Source: Desulfomicrobium orale DSM 12838
Lineage (GTDB): Bacteria; Desulfobacterota; Desulfovibrionia; Desulfovibrionales; Desulfomicrobiaceae
Direction: 5' to 3'
Assembly (NCBI RefSeq): GCF_001553625.1
Contig: NZ_CP014230.1
Location: forward strand, 1,860,001 to 1,924,000
DNA length: 64,000 nt
The translations under genes and the position numbers were made by a program. How positions within the stretch are numbered: position 1 is the first letter of the stretch; the number at the start of each line of letters is the position of its first letter. The notes beneath the pieces were generated by a model. It saw nothing but the letters and a program-made list of their open reading frames with translations, did not search any database and had not been told where the DNA came from. Below are positions 33,021 to 40,675 of this stretch, piece by piece.

Positions 33021-33793
33021 GGAAAACTCCTTGTGTTGATGGCGGGGCCGGGGTCTTTCAGATTTTCATTCTCTGACGGTGCGGGCGGCGTGGCGGAGAC
33101 TCCGGGTTTTCGCACGGCTACCAGCAGAAAGAGTCCGGGACGGCTGGATTGCGCCGCCTGGCAGGCCTCGGCGGCCATTTTTTCGTCGCCGGTCACGGCC
33201 CGCCAGAAACCGTGCAGGGAACCATGGCGGAAAACGAACTCCGCCGCTGTCCGGGCCAGCAGGGGGGAGTGGTCTTCCAGCGCTTCCACTGCAAATCCGG
33301 CCGCTTCCATCCGCTTCCGGGTATCGTCCAGAGTGGCGGCCTGGGCGAAGCAGCAGCGTACGGGCCAGGAGCTGTTCGTTTCGCCGCGTGCAAAAATGTC
33401 GGAGAGAAGAAGTCTGCCTCCGGGTCTGAGTACGCGCGCGAATTCCGTCATGGCCAAGCTCTTGTCCGTCAGATTCCACGCGCATTCGCAGATGACCAGA
33501 TTCATGCAGGCCGGGGCCAGCGGCATGCGGGCCAGATCACCCCGCACAGCCCGGACACCCGTCTTGCGTGCCTCGCCGAGCAGGGTGGCGTCCAGATCGA
33601 GCCCCAGGGGGCGCAGGCCGTAGTCCCGCAACAGGGCCAGAGTGGCTCCGGTCCCGCATCCGGCGTCCAGCGCCATGCTGCCGGGTTCCGGCGCGGCCAG
33701 TTCCAGCATGCGCCGGGTCAGGAGTTCGCCGCCGGGGCGCAGAGTCGCTCCCAGAGTCCGGCGTACGGGATCTGAGAGGTGCAGGGTGGTCAT
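33017..33793 (-). CDS. class I SAM-dependent methyltransferase
   Basis: About 258 residues. The SAM motif I is ALDAGCGTGATLALL, motif II is GLDLDATLL, and a post-I segment is VRGDLARMP, followed by VICECAWNLTDK and RPGGRLLLSD as in UbiE/COQ5-like enzymes. The target is unknown. I chose ATG 33793 (CCAGG 7 nt upstream); ATG 33811 is equally possible. The C-terminal 30 residues are proline-rich and probably disordered. It lies 48 nt after the small CxxC protein gene and overlaps the next gene by 4 nt. A methyltransferase plus radical SAM protein in one operon may build or repair a methylated or thioether group. Confidence 0.85.
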   Translation of the reverse strand: MTTLHLSDPVRRTLGATLRPGGELLTRRMLELAAPEPGSMALDAGCGTGATLALLRDYGLRPLGLDLDATLLGEARKTGVRAVRGDLARMPLAPACMNLVICECAWNLTDKSLAMTEFARVLRPGGRLLLSDIFARGETNSSWPVRCCFAQAATLDDTRKRMEAAGFAVEALEDHSPLLARTAAEFVFRHGSLHGFWRAVTGDEKMAAEACQAAQSSRPGLFLLVAVRKPGVSATPPAPSENENLKDPGPAINTRSFP

Positions 33794-33841
33794 GTCGTGC
33801 CTGGAATGCATGGTTTGCGCGCTTGTCGGAGCTCGCCCGCG

Positions 33842-34051
33842 TCATTTGTCTTCCAGCAGCTGTTCCACTTCGAGCATACGGCCCATGGCCAGCGCTTCGT
33901 AGATGAAAACCCGTCCGCACACGGGACAGACCGGCAGTTCCACCTGAAAAGAGCCGCCCAGGTAGGTCAGCTCGGTCTTGCCCGGTTTAAGACGCGCGCC
34001 GCAGGGCCGGCATGTCCAGTTCATGTCCTCGGGCAGAAAACTGAGGCTCAT
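33842..34051 (-). CDS. small double-CxxC redox/zinc-ribbon protein
   Basis: Only 69 residues. Two CxxC knuckles, TCRPCGARL near residue 13 and PVCPVCGRVF near 41, suggest zinc or iron binding as in zinc ribbons or rubredoxin-like proteins. The rest is a beta stretch (LTYLGGSFQVEL) and a C-terminal helix (ALAMGRMLEVEQLLED). The start ATG 34051 has GGAGG 6-7 nt upstream and overlaps the stop of the Fe-S/FAD gene by 4 nt. A longer open frame upstream belongs to the neighbour's shadow. From memory, a similar 'DVU_1557 family redox protein' occupies this place in D. vulgaris. Confidence 0.83.
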   Translation of the reverse strand: MSLSFLPEDMNWTCRPCGARLKPGKTELTYLGGSFQVELPVCPVCGRVFIYEALAMGRMLEVEQLLEDK

Positions 34052-36318
34052 GCGCCCTCCTTGCCGATCCGCATGCGGTGGCTCCAGACGTTCAGGATTT
34101 CGGAGCCGCCGTCCAGAGGCCGGTATTCCACCCAGAAGGTGACTTCGCCCAGCCGGGCCGAGGCCACTTCCCGGCCGTCTTCCCCGTGAGTGAAATATTC
34201 TCCGCTTTCTTTGGCCCGGAAAAGCACCCGGCGCAGATCGTCCTCCAGAATGCGCCGCTTTTCCAGCAATTCGGCCACGGGCCCGGAAATGGAGAGGGGC
34301 AGGCTTTCCCAGGGAGCTGCAGGCGCTGGAGGCCGTCCGCAACCGGAAAGCAGATCGTTTTTCAGGCGGCGGCGGTTCGCCCGGCGCGTGGAAATGCCCG
34401 CCGGAGGTTCGCCGGCCGGATGGGCGGCATCGGGGAAGAGCACGTCCAGCATATGCAGGACGGGCTTTCTGGTTCTGGCCAGCTGGTCCCGGCACATGGC
34501 GCAGTAAGTCAGAAAGCAGTCGTCGCTCTGGGCGGCTCTGGCTTCGGCCGTTTTACGGGCCAGATCGGGATTGGCGCTGTCCATGAGCCCGCCGAAACCG
34601 CAGCATTCGGTCAGTTCGCCGGACATGGGAAGCGGGGCCAGGGGCTGTCCGGCCTTTTCCAGCAGAGCTCGGACGGCCGCACGGGTCAGGCCGTCATGGC
34701 GCGCGGTGCATGGATCCGACAGGGCCAGCGGGAGGCCAGGGGCAGCCGTCCCTTTCACAGGATGTTCGGCCAGAAAGATCCACACGGACAGCACTTCAAG
34801 GCCGGGCAGGTGTTCTCGGAACATCTTCAGACATGTGGAACAGGCGGCCAGAATGCGCGGTTGTCCGGACTGTTCCCAAAGCTGCCGGAGATCGTCGCAC
34901 AGGCCGGAAAATTCCCCGGTCCGTCCGGACCAGTGAGCCGGAGCGCCGCAACAGTCCAGCCAGACTCCGGTGGCCGGTTCCAGTTCCAGCAGGCGCTCAT
35001 ACAGCCGCGCGGTCTGGTCCGGCCGGATGCCCGCCAGCTGACAGCCCGGAAAAAACAGCACCGCGCTTTTGTCCTGTCCCGGACCGTGGGCCAGCAGCGC
35101 GCCTTCTGACCTGGCCGAACGCATTTCCTCCAGAGCGAACCAGTGGGCCGAGGGCGGCATGCGCTTTTCGCGGACCATCTGCCGCCGGGCGTCCAGACAC
35201 ATGTCGGCCATGGAAAAGCTGTTGGGACAGAGAACTTCGCACTGCCCGCACAGGGCGCAGGAATTGATGAACTTGTTGGCCTGCCGCGCGCCCTGGACAA
35301 TGGCCGAATTGTTGAACACCCGCCGGGCGTAGGTTTTGGGGTAGGCACCGTATTCCCTGAGGTACACGCAGTGGCGCACGCATTCCAGACACTGGCAGTC
35401 GATGCAGCGCGAGGCTTCCTGCGTGGCCTCCTGGGGCACGTACCCGCCGGGCGGTGCCGGCACGATGCGTGGCTCGGGACGGATGCCCTGAAGATTGGTG
35501 AACAGGTCCGTGTGTCCGGAGCGGGGAAAGACGCGGCTGGCCGTAAGAGACGCGCCCTGAAGATGGCGGTCCATGGAGGTCGCCGCTTCCCGGCCGTGGG
35601 ACAGGGCGCCGATGAAACGGAATTCGCACGGGACCGCGCCTCCGGTGAACCAGCCCGGTTTTTCCAGGGCCATGGTCCGGGCGTCGGCCTTGCCCAGAGC
35701 CGCCAGCAGGGCTGGATCGGTATGGTCGTCCTGGCCGATGTACACGGCGTCGGCCGGATGGGCCTCAATCAGCGCCAGATCCAGAGATTCGGCGGCGGCA
35801 AAGAACACGCGCAAAGATTCCAGAATGCGGATCTCCTCGTCCAGAACGCGGGCGGGCAGGATTTCATCGGGCAGATCGCGCAGCCAGCCTCCGGGTGCCG
35901 TGTCCAGATGATATACGGTGACCGGGTAGCCTTTTTTGCCCAGGTCGAAGGCCACCGCCAGACTGCTCGGCCCCGAGCCGATGACGGCCGCCTTCTTGGG
36001 CCGGGCGGGCAGACGCAGAATTTTGGCCCGCGTATCGCAGCGGGCCGCACAGGATCGCTCCAGCAGGCCGATGGCCAGCGGGCCGCCCAGATCTTTTCGC
36101 AGGCAGAATTTTTCGCACGGCGCTTCGCACAGTCTGGCCGTGATGCCCGCCAGTGGCATGGTTTTTTCCAGCACGGCCCAGGCCGCGCGCGGATTGTCCC
36201 GTCCCATGGCCAGGACGAAGGCCCGTGCATCCACGCCCAGAGGACACCCGGCCCGGCATGCGGGCGGTTCTTCCTGGATGCATTTGGCTTCCCATTCCCG
36301 CAGTTCCTTCTGGTCCAT
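34048..36318 (-). CDS. multi-domain Fe-S/FAD oxidoreductase with HdrB-like CCG domains
   Basis: 756 residues in four blocks. Block 1 (1-100) is a glutamate-synthase-small-subunit-like dicluster region with Cys13, 21, 25, 64, 68, 72. Block 2 (about 108-290) is an FAD-binding Rossmann fold with AAVIGSGPSSLAVAFDLG. Block 3 (about 300-375) is a second dicluster ferredoxin (CIDCQCLECVRHC; CALCGQCEVLCP). Block 4 (about 425-625) has two CCG-type motifs as in heterodisulfide reductase subunit B (FFPGCQLAG...DCCGAPAH; TECCGFGGLMDS). A C-terminal region of about 100 residues follows. It probably moves electrons between a pyridine nucleotide or ferredoxin and a disulfide or maturation partner. It lies 242 bp downstream of mop, separated by strong hairpins, and overlaps the small CxxC gene by 4 nt. 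Confidence 0.87.
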   Translation of the reverse strand: MDQKELREWEAKCIQEEPPACRAGCPLGVDARAFVLAMGRDNPRAAWAVLEKTMPLAGITARLCEAPCEKFCLRKDLGGPLAIGLLERSCAARCDTRAKILRLPARPKKAAVIGSGPSSLAVAFDLGKKGYPVTVYHLDTAPGGWLRDLPDEILPARVLDEEIRILESLRVFFAAAESLDLALIEAHPADAVYIGQDDHTDPALLAALGKADARTMALEKPGWFTGGAVPCEFRFIGALSHGREAATSMDRHLQGASLTASRVFPRSGHTDLFTNLQGIRPEPRIVPAPPGGYVPQEATQEASRCIDCQCLECVRHCVYLREYGAYPKTYARRVFNNSAIVQGARQANKFINSCALCGQCEVLCPNSFSMADMCLDARRQMVREKRMPPSAHWFALEEMRSARSEGALLAHGPGQDKSAVLFFPGCQLAGIRPDQTARLYERLLELEPATGVWLDCCGAPAHWSGRTGEFSGLCDDLRQLWEQSGQPRILAACSTCLKMFREHLPGLEVLSVWIFLAEHPVKGTAAPGLPLALSDPCTARHDGLTRAAVRALLEKAGQPLAPLPMSGELTECCGFGGLMDSANPDLARKTAEARAAQSDDCFLTYCAMCRDQLARTRKPVLHMLDVLFPDAAHPAGEPPAGISTRRANRRRLKNDLLSGCGRPPAPAAPWESLPLSISGPVAELLEKRRILEDDLRRVLFRAKESGEYFTHGEDGREVASARLGEVTFWVEYRPLDGGSEILNVWSHRMRIGKEGA

Positions 36319-36379
36319 AGTCTGTTCCGCTTGTTACGGATCGCTGAATTTCAACTCGTAATGGTTTCGGGCCGTATCG

Positions 36380-36395
36380 CCGCTTTGGAAAGCGG
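36380..36395. promoter_or_regulatory. 16-bp palindrome upstream of the Fe-S/FAD gene
   Basis: CCGCTTT-GG-AAAGCGG, a perfect 7-bp inverted repeat 62 bp upstream of the gene starting at 36318. It may be an operator or a leader hairpin controlling the accessory genes separately from mop. Confidence 0.4.
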
Positions 36396-36465
36396 TGTGT
36401 AACGAGGAACTTCTCCCGGCCGGTCAGGATATGTGCATGGAGCGCGCCCGGCTGCGGGAAATTTC

Positions 36466-36533
36466 CACCCCTTTTCACACGGTTCGTTCCGGACAGGAAA
36501 AACCCGCCCGGAACGAACCGTGTGAAAGGGGTG
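36466..36533. repeat. 26-bp stem hairpin between mop and accessory genes
   Basis: The arm at 36466-36492 (starts CACCCCTTTTCACACGG) pairs with 36508-36533 (ends TGTGAAAGGGGTG) with a single one-base bulge across a 15-nt loop. Read on the minus strand it follows the mop stop by 28 nt. No T-run follows, so it is unlikely to be a simple terminator. A stability or processing element that leaves mop mRNA more abundant than downstream mRNA is the simplest reading. Confidence 0.8.
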
Positions 36534-36549
36534 CAGGGGAAGCCCCTGC
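36533..36549 (-). repeat. small hairpin directly after mop
   Basis: GCAGGGG at 36533-36539 pairs with CCCCTGC at 36543-36549 over a 3-nt loop, 11 nt past the mop stop. It abuts the 26-bp hairpin, making a two-hairpin 3' end for the mop message. Confidence 0.6.
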
Positions 36550-36560
36550 GGATTCTTCTC

Positions 36561-39278
36561 TTACTTCTTCATGGCCGCCAGAACCTTCTCCGGCAGGGCC
36601 GGGAGTTCGCGCACGCGGGCTCCACAGGCGTTGTAGATGGCGTTGATCACGGCCGCGTGGGGCGCGGTCAGTGGCATCTCGCCCACACCGGAGGCGCCGA
36701 ACGGTCCGGCCGGACGCGGGGTTTCCACATAGATGATCTCCATGTCGTCAGGAATGTCCTTGATATACGGAATGCCCGCGCCCCGGATGGTGGCGTGCTT
36801 CTTCAGGTCCTCATAGTCTTCGGTCAGGGCCAGGCCGATGCCCTGGGCCAGGCCGCCGTATACCTGTCCGTCCACCAGAGAGTAGTTGTTGACCACGCCG
36901 ATGTCGCCCACAATGGTCATTTTTTCCGTGGTGGTCTTGCCCGTGGCCGTATCCACCGCCACTTCGGCCAGAAACAGGCCGTACATGTAGCAGGCGAAGG
37001 GATTGCCCTGTCCGTCGGCATCGCAGTCCTTGGCCGGGGCCGTCCACTTGCCGTTGTAGCGCAGAGGCAGTTTTTCCTGGACCATCTCATCGTAGGTGCG
37101 GAAACCGCCTCCGGGCTTGGTCATGGCCTTGATGAGCTGCTCACAGGCGTTGATGATGGCCTGCCCGCCTACCACCTGGGACCGGCTGCCGCCCGCCGGG
37201 CCGGTATTGGGAGCCAGACGGGTGTCGTTCATGACCAGACGGATCCTGTCCGGGCCGATGCCGAGGGGCCGCAGGGCCTCGTGGGCCGTGCCCAGGGTGC
37301 CCATGTCCGCGCCCTGGCCGTGATCCTGCCAGCAGTCGTAAATGGTCACGCTGCCGTCGGGCATGAGTTCGGCGTCTGCTTCGGCGCTGTCCGCGCCGTC
37401 CAGACCCGCGCCGTACACGCCGAGGGCCACGCCGACTCCGCGTTTGAGACCGTTGCCGGATGCGGCGGCCGCGCGCTTTTTGGCTGCCTCGTATTTGGGC
37501 CGCATGAGGTCGAACATCTCGGGCAGACTGTACACTTCCGGATCTTGACCCGTGGGTGTGGTGGAACCCTTACGGTAGACGTTTTTATAGCGCAGTTCAA
37601 AGGGGTCCATGCCCAGCTTTTCAGCCAGCTCGTCCATCAGGGATTCGGAACCGAACTCGCTCTCCGGCGAGCCGTAGCCGCGGAAGGCCGCGCCCCAGGC
37701 GTGGTTGGTGCAGACCGTCCGGCCTTCGCCGCGGATGTTGGGGATGTCGTAGCCCGCGCCGATGTACTGGGCGCCGCGCAGGGTCAGCAGATCGCCGAAC
37801 TCCGAGTATGGGCCGTGGTCCACGGTCCAGTCCGTTTCCATGCCCAGAAGCTTGCCGTCCTTGGTGGCGGCGTAGCGCACAGTGGTGAAGAAGGGCGAGC
37901 GCTTGCCGGTGTAGGCCTGCTGCTGGCGGTAGTTGTAACCCAGATATACGGGCCGTCCGGTGGCCAGGGCCGCCGCGCCGATCAGGGCTTCCATGGTCGG
38001 GCTGAACTTGTAGCCGAAGGTGCCGCCCGTGGGGTTCTGCACCAGAGCCAGCTGATCGGGCTCCAGACCCAGGCCCGGCGCGATCATGTACAGATGCAGG
38101 TGCAGGCCGATGGATTTGGAATGGATGATCAGTTTGCCGTCGTCGTCGATGTAGGCGAAGCCGCAGTCCGGCTCGATGGGCAGATGGGGCTGGCGCTGGG
38201 TGTAATAGCTGCCTTCGACGACCACGTCGGCCTGGTCGAAGATGGGGGCCGTTTCCTCGCCCTTGGCCACCTTCTGGATGTAATAGACGTTGGGCGTGCC
38301 CGGATGGATTTCGATGGCGTCCTCGGCCATGGCTGCGGGAGCGCTCATGTATTCGGGCAGCTGTTCTATCTCCACCTTCACTTTTTTGGCCGCGGTCTTG
38401 GCGTTTTTCTCCGTGTCGGCGCAGACGATGGCTATGGCGTCGCCGTACTGGAAGATTTTCTCATCGCACAGAATGGGGCGGTCCCAGCCGTCGCCCTTGT
38501 TGGTGGGGAAGGTGATGAGGCCGGTGATGCGGTTTTTGCCCTTGACGTCCTTGTGTGTGACCACCTTGTACACGCCGGGCATCTTTTCGGCTTCAGACGT
38601 GTCGATGGACAGGATTTTGGCGTGAGATACCTCGGCCTGGACCAGGGCGCACATGAGAGCGTTTTCCGGCAGTTTCAGGCCCAGATCCGCGCCGTAGTCC
38701 AGAGTGCCGGTGACCTTGCCCAGGGCCGAGGGCCGGGGATGTCTGGTGCCCCAGACGCGGCCGTCGGAGGGAATTTTGTACTCCAGATCCGCCGCGCTCT
38801 TTTCTCCGCGCAGCACCTTGGCCGCGTCCATGACGGCGTCCACCAGAGGCTTGTAACCGGTACACCGGCAGGCATTGCGGTGTTTCTGGAACCAGTCGCG
38901 GACTTCTTCCCGCGTGGGCCTGGGGTTGGAATCCAGAAGCCCCTTGGCCGAGACGATGAAGCCTGGAGAGCAGAAGCCGCACTGGGCGGCGCCGTGCAGC
39001 ATCCAGGACAGCTGGAGCGGATGGGGACTGGCCGGGGTGCCGATGCCCTCGATGGTGGTGATGTTCGCTCCGTCCTCCACGCGTTTCATCCTGGTGGCGC
39101 AGGAGCGGACGACTTTGCCGTCCATGAGGACGCTGCACGCGCCGCACTGACCCTCGCCGCAGCCGACCTTGGTGCCGGTCAGACCGAGACTTCTGCGGAT
39201 GACGTCGGCCAGGGTATCTTCCGCGTCCACTACGAGATTTCTGGCGACTCCGTTGACCACGATTGTTTTCTTGATCAT
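36561..39278 (-). CDS. mop: molybdenum aldehyde oxidoreductase (Mop)
   Basis: Oxidises aldehydes to carboxylic acids; xanthine-oxidase family, 905 residues, close in length and sequence to the D. gigas enzyme (907). The N-terminal plant-type [2Fe-2S] site is GCGEGQCGACS with a further Cys in RSCATR; the second [2Fe-2S] site is CGFCSPG and CRCTGYKP. The Mo-binding part contains NPTGGTFGYKFSPT, AFRGYGSPE, QDHGQGADMG and the catalytic glutamate in GASGVGEMPL near the C-terminus. It has no FAD domain, as in D. gigas, and no signal peptide. GGAGGAACGCGC precedes the ATG. It sits between a MoeA-like gene and the accessory operon, which would mature its cofactor. Confidence 0.97.
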   Translation of the reverse strand: MIKKTIVVNGVARNLVVDAEDTLADVIRRSLGLTGTKVGCGEGQCGACSVLMDGKVVRSCATRMKRVEDGANITTIEGIGTPASPHPLQLSWMLHGAAQCGFCSPGFIVSAKGLLDSNPRPTREEVRDWFQKHRNACRCTGYKPLVDAVMDAAKVLRGEKSAADLEYKIPSDGRVWGTRHPRPSALGKVTGTLDYGADLGLKLPENALMCALVQAEVSHAKILSIDTSEAEKMPGVYKVVTHKDVKGKNRITGLITFPTNKGDGWDRPILCDEKIFQYGDAIAIVCADTEKNAKTAAKKVKVEIEQLPEYMSAPAAMAEDAIEIHPGTPNVYYIQKVAKGEETAPIFDQADVVVEGSYYTQRQPHLPIEPDCGFAYIDDDGKLIIHSKSIGLHLHLYMIAPGLGLEPDQLALVQNPTGGTFGYKFSPTMEALIGAAALATGRPVYLGYNYRQQQAYTGKRSPFFTTVRYAATKDGKLLGMETDWTVDHGPYSEFGDLLTLRGAQYIGAGYDIPNIRGEGRTVCTNHAWGAAFRGYGSPESEFGSESLMDELAEKLGMDPFELRYKNVYRKGSTTPTGQDPEVYSLPEMFDLMRPKYEAAKKRAAAASGNGLKRGVGVALGVYGAGLDGADSAEADAELMPDGSVTIYDCWQDHGQGADMGTLGTAHEALRPLGIGPDRIRLVMNDTRLAPNTGPAGGSRSQVVGGQAIINACEQLIKAMTKPGGGFRTYDEMVQEKLPLRYNGKWTAPAKDCDADGQGNPFACYMYGLFLAEVAVDTATGKTTTEKMTIVGDIGVVNNYSLVDGQVYGGLAQGIGLALTEDYEDLKKHATIRGAGIPYIKDIPDDMEIIYVETPRPAGPFGASGVGEMPLTAPHAAVINAIYNACGARVRELPALPEKVLAAMKK

Positions 39279-39308
39279 GCGCGTTCCTCCGAATTTGTGG
39301 CGGCTCAG

Positions 39309-39340
39309 ATTATATATTTCTCCTCAGGGATGTTTCCCTG
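39309..39340 (-). promoter_or_regulatory. candidate mop promoter with overlapping dyad
   Basis: On the minus strand TATAAT (39309-39314) lies about 31 bp upstream of the mop start. A perfect dyad CAGGGA-TGTT-TCCCTG (39325-39340) covers the place where a -35 box should be. It may be a regulated promoter allowing mop to be transcribed apart from the MoeA-like gene. No consensus -35 is visible. Confidence 0.4.
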
Positions 39341-39362
39341 CTTTCCACAAGCCCGCCGCGGC

Positions 39363-40385
39363 CTACGCCTTTCCAAACCCGCAGACCGGGTAGCGGCAGT
39401 CCGGACAGTTTTCGCACAGTCCTCCGTGCCCCAGAGCCTCGATGTCCTGCCTGGAGAGGCGTTCTCCGGCCAGCAGGCGCGGCACGGCCAGATCGAAGAT
39501 GCTGGCCTTGTGGTACATGACGCAGCCCGGCAGCCCCACCACGGGAATATCTCCCAGATAGGCCAGCATGAACATGGCTCCGGGGTACATGGGCGCGCCG
39601 TATGAAACCACTTCCGCTCCGGTCCGGCGGATGGCCGCCGGAGTCTGATCGTCCGGATCCACGCTCATGCCGCCGGTCACGGCGATGAAATCCGCTCCCC
39701 GTCCGGCCAGATCCGAAATGGCGTCCATGGTCATGTCCACCTGGTCCGAAACGAATACCTGATCCAGGATGGAGGACCCCAGATGCTCGAATTTCCGTTT
39801 GAGAACGGGGCCGAAACCGTCCTTGATCCGTCCGGTGTAGACCTCGCTGCCGGTGGTCACCACGCCGACCCGGGCCGCTCGCAGGGGGCGCACCTCGATG
39901 AGCGGGGCGTTCCCGGCGCAGATGTCTTCGGCTTGGCGCAATATGTCTTCGGGTATGGCCAGAGGGATGATGCGGGTGCCGGCCACCATCCGTCCGGCTT
40001 TGACGAACTGGCCGGTGTGAATGGTAGCGAAGGTGATGTCGGGAACGGAGTTGAGGCGCAGGAGCGCTTCCGTGTCGATGCGCAGCAGGCCGTCATGGCT
40101 CGCAGTAAGGGAGGATTTGCCCTCACTCGGGGAACCGATGGAGATTCCCGGCCCTGAGGCCGCCCTGGCCAGACGCAGGGCGCATTCGTCCTCGTGCACG
40201 TAGCCGTCTCTGGGGTCGAAGACGAAGAGGTTGGCCTTGCCGATGTCGAGCAGGGCGGGGATGTCTTCGGGGCGGACCACATGCCCGCGCCGGAATGCGG
40301 GCTCCTTGCAGCGGCCCGGAACGATGCGGGTGATGTCATGGCACAGCACCGTGCCGACGGCGTCTTCAACGGGAATGGTTTTCAT
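39363..40385 (-). CDS. MoeA/MoaB-like molybdopterin-binding protein
   Basis: 340 residues with a molybdopterin-binding MoCF domain at about 170-310: RVGVVTTGSEVYTGRI, TGGMSVDPDDQTP and VVGLPGCVMYHKAS match the MogA/MoeA fold. The N-terminal half lacks the full MoeA four-domain layout, and the tail is a cysteine cluster (CENCPDCRYPVCG) that could bind a metal. The start is ATG 40385 with AAAAAAGGA 6-7 nt upstream; a longer open frame has no support. It lies 84 bp upstream of mop on the same strand. It probably delivers or senses molybdopterin for Mop rather than acting as the general MoeA; that is inference. Confidence 0.83.
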   Translation of the reverse strand: MKTIPVEDAVGTVLCHDITRIVPGRCKEPAFRRGHVVRPEDIPALLDIGKANLFVFDPRDGYVHEDECALRLARAASGPGISIGSPSEGKSSLTASHDGLLRIDTEALLRLNSVPDITFATIHTGQFVKAGRMVAGTRIIPLAIPEDILRQAEDICAGNAPLIEVRPLRAARVGVVTTGSEVYTGRIKDGFGPVLKRKFEHLGSSILDQVFVSDQVDMTMDAISDLAGRGADFIAVTGGMSVDPDDQTPAAIRRTGAEVVSYGAPMYPGAMFMLAYLGDIPVVGLPGCVMYHKASIFDLAVPRLLAGERLSRQDIEALGHGGLCENCPDCRYPVCGFGKA

Positions 40386-40549
40386 GCGCGTCCTTTTTTG
40401 CCTTTGATTCGTGTCTGTTTTTGTCCGCGCCGGACCGTGACCTCCCATATTTTCAGGCAAAAAGAGGGCCAGAAGGCGGCGTGGCGGGAAAAAACGGACC
40501 GGAATGTCCGCAGAGTTGCGCCGTTTCTGGACTGACAGCTGGGACGGTA

Positions 40550-40660
40550 CCGGAGAAGGAAGGAAGAGGGCGGGAAGGACGCGGATGGAAAAGAAAAATC
40601 GGGTCAGAAGGAAACAGGAAAGAAAAGGCGCGCTGTGTCAAAAAGAGACGGAATATTGCG
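40550..40660 (-). terminator. candidate Rho-dependent termination region
   Basis: The 290-bp interval 40386-40675 has no gene. Directly after the EamA stop (minus strand), the transcript would be strikingly pyrimidine-rich and poor in G for about 100 nt; the plus strand here is nearly all purine (for example GAAGGAAGGAAGAGGG). Such C>G stretches are typical of rut sites. It would end the biotin operon before the MoeA-like gene. No intrinsic terminator is seen. Confidence 0.35.
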
Positions 40661-40675
40661 GGTGCGGCCCGGCTT

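Noticed and set aside
36522-39605. 1027-codon open frame on the plus strand opposite mop
   Set aside because: Antisense to the conserved aldehyde oxidoreductase, low-complexity Gly/Val/Asp-rich product without a family; a GC-driven shadow.
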